From the NCBI GenBank assembly GCA_014526335.1, contig JACTAT010000134.1:57244-121243 (forward strand): a DNA stretch of 64,000 bases, in the 5' to 3' direction. How positions within the stretch are numbered: position 1 is the stretch's first letter; every line of letters starts with the position of its first letter. Position numbers and translations under genes: made by a program. The stretch comes from Chrysaora quinquecirrha (Eukaryota; Cnidaria; Scyphozoa; Semaeostomeae; Pelagiidae). Positions 55,961-64,000 of this stretch are shown piece by piece. A model generated the notes under the pieces. The model was not told the DNA's origin. It searched no databases and saw only the letters and a program-made list of their open reading frames with translations.

Positions 55961-58900
55961 CTGAAAAATTGTTGTATATAAATGCATCATGGTCAACAGC
56001 TCCCAACTCCATCGTTTCGGAATCGTCTGTTGTTACTGTAGAGCTGAGTAGAACTGAATTGCTTTTTTGGCACTCTGAGAGCTAAAAATTTTCATTGTAG
56101 CTACGCTACTGAGATGACATATTACACGAGACAAACGGGCAACACTTTTTTTGCAACAGCGCAGCAATAAGGGTAATTAGAGCGATAGCATCATGTAGTT
56201 TCAATCTATAGAGCCACCACAGAACCACTTAACCATTTAACACAAAATAACAGCTTAAAGTTGTTGTTAATTTCATACCTGTAATCGATTGTATCATTGT
56301 TATCAGTGTCCATTTCTTTTATTAGTGTGTCAAGCTGTTTCTAAAGCAAAATTTTTCAAATTTGAATGTTTTGCAGTAGATAACCTTATTTTCTTGATGT
56401 TGATAGCAGTTTTGGCGCTAAATGTTCCATGAGTTTATAATAGGCAAAGAGCCAAGAAAATGCTAACACGGACAAGGGATCTCTATTACTAATATTCTTA
56501 TTATGCAAATTAGGTTGCCCATTTTTAGACCCATTGCTCTATTCAACAGCAAGTGCATTTTCCTGGGCCAGCTATAAATGCGCTTCTTTCTTTAATTCAT
56601 CCTGTTTCTTGCATGATACGGTTTAAAGGTTTTGCATTTTTTTTACTTTTCGGGACTCTAGCGAAGGTTCAGGTCAAGTGCATTTTCGAACAGCTTCGGA
56701 AAGATACTTTCTGATTGATGGAATGGACGGGAATGAAAAGAGAAACCAAAGTAATCAGGCGGTGTCTCCTCTTGCCAAAGGAAATCTAGTACTAATTTGG
56801 AAAAGACCGATCTGCTAGTACTGGCAGGTACTCTTTAATAATATGGTAAAGCCTTGTCTGCGCCATAGACCTGACCATCTTATGCATACAATTACGAGAC
56901 TTACAGAATCCATCAGTATTCCCATTTCCTTCAAGCCAAGTTTGAATTCTTGGCGACTTATATCACCACTGCGATCTTTGTCGAATTGATGAAACATATC
57001 TTTGAGACGCAAAGCGTTTTCTTCCAAAAACTCCATGAGGATATCAAGTCCAGCTTTTTTAGCCTGCAGGGAAAGGAAATGTATGCAGACGCAGTTTACT
57101 ATATGACAAGATCTCTTCGTACGAAAGATATGTGAATCATGAACAGTCAAGTTCGAAAAGGCAGACTTCAGGTTCGATAAAAGTCAGGCCCGATCAAAAT
57201 TTCCGGACACTTACAAAAAAGAACATAAAAAGAAAGTAGATAACGTAACTAAAGATTCAAGAGCTTGTGTTACTTTTCGGCGTTTATTTGGCACGTTTTA
57301 GGGCTTTATAACAAATCAAAATTTATCCAAATCAAGGGAATTGTAAATTGAAAGTTTATATATTAAAACAAAATTAAATCATATAATCATACAAACCTCT
57401 GGAACAGACTTCATTGTTTGTTTGTCGGTGATGATGGTTGCGTCTCTTTCACTCTTTAGTTCTTCGATCAAAGGTAGAAGTTTCACAGGCACTGGTATGT
57501 CCTGTGAAATCAAAATACTTTCAAACTTACATTGCAGACTAGTGATATCTATCAACAAATGACGAAATGACATTGCTAATGATGCCTTTGATGGCATATA
57601 ATAGCTCTTCTTCTGAGATCCTGTTTACGCAAGAGAAACTAGATCGATTCTTATACGATCGATTTCATATAGTCATTGACAGTATTTCCGTTTGTGTAAA
57701 GACAATGGGCCCGTTTACATAATTTCGGATAGCTAACGGAGCGCCGCGCCTTACATTAACCAATATCGAATATGGCAAGTGTGTTGGATAGGGATAGCTA
57801 TAGTTGCGTTTTGATTCTCTTATGGGATAGCTCATTTAGACTATACCAAATAGCCAAGACAGTATTAGCTTCCAATAGTAAATTCTTATTCATTAAAGAA
57901 TGTCAATTACACGCGGAGCGGAATGATTTTATATCACCTACAAAACGGAGGGAAAATTCCCGGAGGGAGCACTTAATTTACTTCTCAGTGGAGGATGTGC
58001 CTTCCAATGGGGTGTCATTTCTAGGGGAAAACTCCAAGAAGGGGATATAGGATTGTCTATTAGATTCCAGAATGGGGTTGCAGGAAGGACAATTTTATCC
58101 GGAAACGGGTGTGGTTTGTGTCTAATTTTACCCTTAAATGGTTTTGTTTCACAAAAAAATTCCAGAAAAAATTCCGGAAATGAAGGGGTTCCAAGAATTC
58201 CCATATGAAAATGAAGACGCCCTGAAAGCAGTCCGGTATAGTATAAACGGGTCCCTTGAAAGACCATCAACGACCATTAACGACCATTAACGACCATAAA
58301 CGACCGTCTAGAACAAGGCTTTAGGTTGCTTAAGCGATGCGTAAAAGTTATTGTTATCACAGTTTGTCATAAAGTTTAAAAATCATTAAGTTTTAAAATT
58401 GAACACTGTTGACTTTTACCTCAAGTCCGACATGCTTGATTCTCGGATTGTCTTTTGCCGCTTCAAGTACAGCTTCAACTCCTCCTGGGCCAATAGGATT
58501 CAATCCAAGCTAAACATAGATGTTATAAGTTATGTTAATCTTCATTGGCGATAATTTTATAGAAAAGGGTATTCTAACGTCTTTGCCAGACCTCGCCAAT
58601 ATTACACCCAGCGTTTTGCCGAACTTCTTTTTGCATATTGGCTGGTGTTGGGGCAGGCGTGGCTAAATGTAACCAAAAGTTTTAGCCAACATTCGTATCA
58701 AAATACTGGTTTTGATTGAACAGTCTGAAACTGCTGTCGGATATTTATCATTTGGGCTCGTATCCATGTACTTTCTACGTCAAAAAATTATAAATCTGTT
58801 AGTAGCTTGCTTCTCTAAAAGAGCGAGAATGCTGTTTTGCTTTCTTTTTCCGCGCTTAAGTCCAGCACCTTACTTTACATGCACATGTGGGGTCAACACT

Positions 58901-61900
58901 TTTAGTACGAGTGGCCAAACGAATCCAACATTCATAAATCACGCTAGCGAATCTATAATCGCTACTGTGGTGGATAATCACTACTGTGGTGGTACAATTT
59001 GCGTACTGTGGTGGTAGTTTCTGCGTACTGTGGTGGATAATCACTACTTGTGGTGGGTTACTATGCTTGCGGTGGTGGCAATTTTGGCGTACTGTGGTGG
59101 ATAATCACTACTTGTGGTGGTTTACTATGCTTGCGGTGGTGGCAGTTTTGGTGTACTGTGGTGGATTTTGTGGTTTTTTCTTGCTTGATCTATAAAGCAT
59201 AAAGCATTATAACCCACCACAAGTAGTGATTATCCACCACAGTATGCAAAAACTACCACCACAGTATGCAAATAGTACCACCACAGTAGTGATTATCCAC
59301 CACAGTACTCCAAAACTGCCACCACCGCAAGCATAGTAACCAACCACAAGTAGTGATTATCCACCACAGTACGCAGAAACTACCACCACAGTACGCAAAT
59401 AGTACCACCACAGTAGTGATTATCCACCACAGTAGTGATTATAGATTCGCTAGCGTGTAAATGTTGGGTGAATTTTTTACACTGATCAAACTTCAGTAAA
59501 CATTTTGAGACATGATATCGGTTCAATGAACATCATCGCAAACACTGCCAGCATTTTGTCAACATCAATGGTGGCGAATGTTGGCTACCATTGGCGAGCG
59601 TTTAAGTATCAAAATAACAAACATTGAAGATACAGCTACGTTCTGTCCATGAAACTTCAAGCACAATTCAATGAAATTTCATCTGGTTTAATATTTGACT
59701 GGGGTTTCATATTCCTTTGCTGTATCGAACACCAGAGCTAGCCAGGCTGCTACTTGCCTGTCGTGATTAGTTTAGGCTATTAGAATTCAGTGTAATTCAT
59801 TTTTATCAAAGAGCATTTTATTTTAGAGAAACGAACAAAAAATTACTTACTTTAATTTCGACGATATTTGGATGTGAAATAAATGCAGGCATCATTTTTC
59901 TGACTGCATTCTCTCGAATATGATTATTTCTATACAAAGAATCAAGCAGACTGAAAGTTAGAAATTATATTTATATGTGTCATAATAAATGATAAACTAG
60001 CCAACTTTAAATAAATTCAACAAAGTTATCTAATAAAGGAAATTGCAATACGTGAGGTTCAGAATGATTGGCAAATATAGATTCACATCTGCTTTTATAT
60101 TATACAACATCATGTTGTTTCGGTCTATTTCTGAAGTACTGTACTTCCTCGAATAAGCCCTCTCTGGCAAAGAGTCGCCCTCAGTTGATAGCCACTTCCT
60201 TGATAGTGTGTATGCAAGCTCTAGATGGGAGCAAAAGACCATTTGGAAGCTTTTACAAAACTTAGTTTTCCTCAGAACGTTTGCTTTCACATATCTGCTT
60301 CTCTTTGAGATGGATTTTACAATAAGTGTCCCGGCACTTTATCAAGGAAATACGACAGTATAACCTGAGAATTATTAGACGAAAAACTTTTGATCACAAG
60401 GTAGTTGTAACATGCTGTAACAAGTCTTACCTAAGGTCAAGATGCTTTAGGCATTCATTCTTCGGTAGATTTGTACTTAGGGCTAGAGATCCTGTATACC
60501 CAAAACTGTTCCAAGATACATCAAGAGAAGTGAGGGATTCATTCGTCTGTCAAAAAAAGAAAACTGTCACAAACATTAAATTCACTGTTGATCATGAAAG
60601 CCTCACAATAATGAACCACCCTGTGAAGAGCATTCAGAAACCTCGGTTTTGAATTAGAAGAACCAGAAAACTTCGACAATGAAGATCAATAAAACCCAAG
60701 CATTATCTACTTTCTGTTCTCTGTCTATGTGGGAGTGGCTGATCTAAAAACCGCTTGGGAACTATCGTTACATTCTCGTTTTTATACAATAATCAACCTA
60801 AAAGATAAGCAAAGCTGGGATTTTCCTGCATCAAACGCATTACAAAAGCTGAGATGAAATGGTGTATTTAGCATCAGTCGATGGGAACGCAGAAGTAGTT
60901 CATCTACAATCGCAGACAGAATATTTGTCACAAATGGGTTTCGTTGTGATTAGAAGTACCCCCTCCCCCAATATCAATGTTGCGTCGTTGTATTTGTGAG
61001 TTCATTGAAGCTTAATCTCCAATAAGCAGCTCGACAACATTGATATTTGGGGGAGGGGGGGGAAGAACAGCTTCTTTTTGCTCTTGTGACATAATATTTT
61101 GGCTGTGATTGTAGTCGAGATCAGACACTGGTTGTAACGCTACCGTAGCTAGGGCTCGAATCCCGACCTCACTGAGCTTTTGAACCACGAGCCAGTTGGA
61201 TAAGGCCATGACGCCACAGCAGCTTCCTTATAGCCTTGGCCTACGAATCTTTGACATAGAAAGCGGCGCAATGTGTTGGAATTTTGGTACAGAAGTTATA
61301 AAGTTCTTACCACAAACAAACAGCATTGCAGAAGTTGTTCGCTTTGACAAGATGCTGAATTAATTTATTAATCATCGTCCAGCAATGGTATAAGTATTTA
61401 TTTTTTTAGTATTCTCTAGAACGTTGTCTGATGATGCTATGTTGCAGTGAGTGTCATCATGCAAACGCGGGAAAAATAAAAACATGTCTTGATATCATTC
61501 AGATACAGGATTCACAGTAACAAGCCCAAGCTAAAGCTTCGAGGTATACCACAATTAATTGTTTAAGTGTTAGATTTGTGAGTATGGCGACACCTTCGGA
61601 CGCATCATTAACAAAGATGGCAAGTATTTTGTAAAGTCCACTCGCTTTTCCATTTTAGCTGCCTTAGACTCTGTTTACATGAGAGAAACTTGATCGCTTC
61701 AGGTCAGATCCAGAGCCATTTCTGGCTAATTCTCTACGTGTTTACACAACTTGATCAGTTCTGGTCTGATCGAGAGCCAGTTGCGTCTCATGTTCAATGC
61801 AGTTACTCGAGACAAACTTTATCGGTTCTCGTCCGATCCAGAGCCGTTTTGTCTCTTTTCCAATGCGTTTACACGAGACAAACTTGATCCGTTCTGGTCT

Positions 61901-62782
61901 GATCGACAGCCAGCTGTGTCTCATGTTCAATGCAGTTACTCGAGACAAACTGGATCGGTTCTTGTCCGATCCAGAGCCGTTTTTTCTCTTTTCCAATGCG
62001 TTTACACGAGACAAACTTGATCAGTTCTGGTCTGATCGACAGCCAGTTGTATCTCTAGCCCAATGCATTTACACGAGACAAACTTTATCGGCTTTGGTCC
62101 GATCCAAAGCCAGTTTGGTCTCCATTCCAATGCATTTCAACGAGACTTACTTGATCGGTTCTCGTCCGATCCAGAGCCGTTCTGTTTCTTTTCTAATGCA
62201 TTTACACGAGTCAAACTTGATCGGCTTTGGCCCGATCCAGAGCAAATTCTGTCTCTTTCCAATACAGTTACAAGAGACAAACTTGATCGGTTTTGATCTG
62301 ATCAAGAGCCAGTTCTGTCTCTTTTCGAATGCGTTTGCATGAGACAAACTTGATTGAATCTGGTCCGATCTAGAGCAAATTCTGTCTTTTTTCCGATGAA
62401 TTTACATGAGACAAACTTGATCGGTTCTGATTCGATCCAGAGCCAGTGCTGTCTCTTTTCCAATGAGTTAACATGAGACAAAATTGATCTGCATTTGAGC
62501 CAATTTTTCATTTTTCAATTTTTTTTACTTTATTCACGCGCTGCATCACTTCTTGCTATAAAAGTGTTTAAAATTCTTCTTTTAATCGCAGCAGCATCTT
62601 GTTGGGGGTGGGCAAAGCAAAAAATTCGATTTCTCTTCGAAAAATGATATGTAAAGTGGTATGTAAAATGATTCTTAAATGTAGAAAAAACGTACTGCTA
62701 ATGCATGCGCAATTGAGACAGCTCCTTTTCCACCGATAGAATTCCACTTCAAATTAAGAATTTTTAAGCCATAGTTAAGGCT
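55939..62782 (-). CDS. LRRC74: LRRC74-like protein: leucine-rich repeats plus two EF-hands (3' part, gene span)
   Basis: Eight coding exons on the minus strand, all with AG acceptors, GT donors and matching phases: 62782-62696, 60546-60431, 59950-59851, 58509-58420, 57501-57397, 57063-56905, 56340-56279 and 55960-55939. Together they give 246 residues. The first four exons form ribonuclease-inhibitor-type LRRs (LKILNLKWNSIGGKGAVSIA, SLTSLDVSWNSFGYTGS). A linker follows, then EF-hand 1 (DKDRSGDISRQE) and EF-hand 2 (DTDNNDTIDYSD), each with acidic residues at loop positions 1, 3, 9 and 12. The order LRR, NP-I-x-x-x-G repeat, linker and C-terminal EF-hand-like pair fits LRRC74A/B. The EF loops look competent for calcium. 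The 5' exons (start codon, first LRRs) lie beyond the right edge of the window. Confidence 0.85.
56279..56340 (-). CDS. LRRC74: LRRC74-like gene, exon g (EF-hand 2, first part)
   Basis: Acceptor TTTTGCTTTAG, donor GTATGA, 62 nt, phase 0 to 2. Encodes KQLDTLIKEMDTDNNDTIDY, most of the second loop. Confidence 0.87.
56905..57063 (-). CDS. LRRC74: LRRC74-like gene, exon f (EF-hand 1)
   Basis: Acceptor TTTCCCTGCAG, donor GTAAGT, 53 codons, phase 0. Encodes an amphipathic helix (LMEFLEENALRLKDMFHQF) and the canonical loop DKDRSGDISRQE. Confidence 0.9.
57397..57501 (-). CDS. LRRC74: LRRC74-like gene, exon e (linker)
   Basis: Acceptor TGATTTCACAG, donor GTTTGT, 35 codons, phase 0. Encodes a helical linker starting DIPVPVKLLPLIEELK and ending KSVPE. 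Confidence 0.82.
57624..57670 (+). repeat. Isolated copy of the 66 bp minisatellite unit
   Basis: CTGTTTACGCAAGAGAAACT followed by AGATCGATTCTTATACGATCG matches the start of the tandem units at 61669-62490. It suggests the unit came from a dispersed element. Confidence 0.55.
57707..58254. mobile_element. Possible MITE with GGGCCCGTTTA ends
   Basis: GGGCCCGTTTACAT at the left and ATAAACGGGTCCC at the right form short inverted ends around about 550 bp lacking any exon. The ends resemble the GTTTACACGAGAC unit of the nearby minisatellite. No target duplication was established. Confidence 0.4.
58263..58308 (+). repeat. ACGACCATTA microsatellite
   Basis: Four to five copies of a 10 bp unit (ACGACCATTA, ACGACCATAA), intronic. 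Confidence 0.75.
58420..58509 (-). CDS. LRRC74: LRRC74-like gene, exon d (last LRR)
   Basis: Acceptor ATGTTTAG, donor GTAAAA, 30 codons, phase 0. Encodes LGLNPIGPGGVEAVLEAAKD and NPRIKHVGLE, matching the NPI-x-x-x-G repeat near the LRR end of LRRC74 proteins. Confidence 0.87.
58941..59456. repeat. 516 bp foldback element of GTGGTGGATAATCACTACT modules
   Basis: The left arm (58941 to about 59170) and right arm (about 59208 to 59456) are inverted copies. Ends are ACGCTAGCGAATCTATAATC and its complement. Inside, TACTGTGGTGGATAATCACT modules repeat several times per arm, so the arms can pair in more than one register. Similarity extends outwards to CCAACATT / AATGTTGG. It lies in the LRRC74-like intron between exons c and d. 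Confidence 0.9.
59851..59950 (-). CDS. LRRC74: LRRC74-like gene, exon c (LRR)
   Basis: Acceptor AACTTTCAG, perfect donor GTAAGT, 100 nt, phase 2 to 0. Encodes LLDSLYRNNHIRENAVRKMM and PAFISHPNIVEIK. The usual LxxNxI spacing is slightly changed (YRNNHI). Confidence 0.85.
60431..60546 (-). CDS. LRRC74: LRRC74-like gene, exon b (LRR)
   Basis: Acceptor TTTTTTTGACAG, donor GTAAGA, 116 nt, phase 0 to 2. Encodes SLTSLDVSWNSFGYTGSLAL and CLKHLDL. Confidence 0.87.
60957..61068. repeat. Small inverted-repeat element, CCCCCTCCCCCAATATCAATG
   Basis: The left arm CCCCCTCCCCCAATATCAAT plus GTTG pairs with CAACATTGATATTTGGGGGA and a following G-run, about 110 bp end to end. The C/G-rich termini make it a candidate for structured DNA. 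Confidence 0.75.
61128..61212 (-). other. tRNA-like SINE remnant
   Basis: On the minus strand, GGGATTCGAGCCC resembles a pol III B box, with TGGCTCGTGG about 35 nt upstream as a partial A box. No complete tRNA fold was found. A minus-strand open frame across it (61012-61209) is rejected as coding. Confidence 0.35.
61669..62495 (+). repeat. 66-67 bp minisatellite, about 12 copies, dimeric pattern
   Basis: GAGACAAAC landmarks at 61809, 61875, 61942, 62008 and 62075 give a period of 66-67. Each unit has an internal inverted pair GATCGGTTCTGGTCCGATC. Two unit types, ...TCCGATCCAGAGCCG... and ...TCTGATCGACAGCCAG..., alternate in the left half, giving an approximately 133 bp higher-order unit. It lies in the LRRC74-like intron between exons a and b. 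Overlapping open frames on both strands arise from the repeat. Confidence 0.93.
62696..62782 (-). CDS. LRRC74: LRRC74-like gene, exon a (LRR)
   Basis: Acceptor CTTCGTTTCAG, donor GTACGT, 29 codons in phase 0. Encodes LKILNLKWNSIGGKGAVSIA and flanks, a complete LRR with the NxIGxxGA pattern. Confidence 0.85.
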
Positions 62783-64000
62783 CTGAAACGAAGAAAGAAA
62801 TTAACATGAACCGGATAATAAAAATCGACTTGTGTTATTTAAATCAGCAAAATAAAGGTAAGATTTAAGTAAGCAAATTACAGGCTCTGAAAAACTTTTT
62901 TAGAAATACAATCAATGAAAAGAGGGTTTGTGGCAGTTTTTATCTGGGTCAAATTATGCTGCTTTACTCTACTTTTTCATTATAACCAGAAAATTTTGAC
63001 TGAAGCTGGCTGTTCTTAAATTTTGCATTTTTTGAGCCTGAAATGTTCTTAGTCTGTTCTTAATTCCTTGGTTACTAAGACAATAATATTTTTAGTGAAT
63101 GTCTTGAGTATTACAAGGTTTGCGTAAAATGCAACAACCTTATCTATTTCTTTGTTTGCTTGCTTTTTACATTCAGTCTGACTGTTTTACTTTTATATTA
63201 AGAAGATATTCTTAGGGCTTATGAAAGGCCAGCCTCAGCTTGTTCTTATTTTGTTCTTAAAATCTGGGCGAAATCCAGGCTCGTTTTCATATAAATTCCT
63301 TTTATGAAAAGTGTATCTTAATAAACACTTGATCCCAGGGGAAATGGAAAGATCCAAGGCCGGTGACGGGGGATTGTCATATTGGTTTTACAAATATGAC
63401 CCCGAAATGTATGAAATTTTCAGATGCAAGAATACCTAAAAGGTGCCCTAAAATATTTTTTTCGTCATATTTATTGATATTGGAATTGGTTTTCTGTTAC
63501 AAGTACAACAAAGGTCAACATGACACACAAGGAAAACTTGTACCTCAAAATTCATTTTCAATCCTAAACAAGGTACCCCAAAAAGAGCACAGCCCGTACC
63601 ACTTTATAGGAAGAAAACCTGAACAAAGTCTGCAAGCAAGCAAGCGATCATTATTTGTAATCTGCAGCTTGTGCCCCCAAACATATATTACAGAAGGAAT
63701 ACCCTGGGTATATGGTTGCAAACTTCGAATGGTGCAGCTGTATTGACTGTAGGCTTGTGGTAAGTAGTTCAGACGAAAATCGGACCAACAACCTGCCGAT
63801 CATCAGCCGAATGTGAATGCCTTTACTACATGGCCATACCAGCTCATGCAGGCACAAGGCCCTTGCCCGAAAACGCTACTGAAAAAATGGTTTTTCGTTG
63901 CTTCCACCGATAGACGAAAAGAAAATTAAACAATTACGGGTATTGCATAAAACGTGTAAGTCCAGCTGACCCTATCTCCTCCATTCTTTTCTTTTAATTA
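62783..64000 (-). other. Upstream intron of the LRRC74-like gene, no exon recognised
   Basis: No LRR-encoding exon was found up to the window edge, so the next upstream exon probably lies outside. 63000-63320 carries the dispersed GTTCTTA-rich repeat. A plus-strand frame of 127 codons (63363-63746) has no recognisable domain and is left unannotated. Confidence 0.4.

Noticed and set aside
61012..61209. Minus-strand 65-codon frame
   Set aside because: Spans a tRNA-like SINE remnant and the G-rich inverted repeat; no protein similarity.
61690..62511. Overlapping frames in the 66 bp minisatellite
   Set aside because: Repeat-derived on both strands; they lie inside an intron of the LRRC74-like gene.
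63363..63746. 127-codon plus-strand frame
   Set aside because: No recognisable domain, inside the presumed intron, and flanked by dispersed repeats.

Overview
The window looks like metazoan nuclear DNA, most likely from a cnidarian or similar marine invertebrate. It is AT-rich, has spliced genes with clear GT-AG introns, one intronless LRR receptor gene, and many transposons, MITEs and satellites. The organism assignment is an inference from gene architecture and repeat content; no marker gene fixes it. There are no bacterial operons, rRNA genes or CRISPR arrays.

Layout. 1-2880: AT-rich sequence with no supported gene. 2889-33500: one long satellite array of an approximately 195 bp unit (about 125 copies), split near its left end by a 5.7 kb DIRS/Ngaro/PAT-like retrotransposon (3221-8945). 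The element is recognised by split direct repeats A1-ORFs-B1-A2-B2, a broken gag-like region and a frameshifted RT/RNase H. No tyrosine recombinase is visible. Its A2-B2 interval carries a 74 bp tandem array built from TGAGTCA-centred palindromes. 33500-36300: inverted satellite edge, two copies of a TTAA-flanked piggyBac-like MITE, one of them nested in another MITE. 36660-52660: a minus-strand gene reconstructed here from five exons with phase-1 introns. It encodes a predicted secreted, cysteine-free protein of 300 aa. Its second intron (GC-AG type) contains a complete plus-strand, intronless gene for an LRR / cysteine-rich / multi-pass membrane receptor-like protein of 1144 aa (42323-45757). 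Its first intron contains a 22 bp minisatellite of about 88 copies. 52846-53285: decayed LINE fragment. 54313-54525: near-perfect palindrome. 55939-64000: the 3' part of a minus-strand LRRC74-like gene (LRRs plus two EF-hands). Eight coding exons are in the window and the 5' end runs off the right edge. Its introns hold a 516 bp foldback element and a 66-67 bp minisatellite.

The three host genes show no evident common pathway: a secreted linker-rich protein, a cell-surface receptor nested inside it on the other strand, and a calcium-binding LRR protein. The strongest candidates for something undescribed are the 74 bp palindrome array inside the YR-lacking retroelement, the nested receptor/secreted-protein locus, and the satellite with its conserved hairpin, inverted edges and higher-order duplications.
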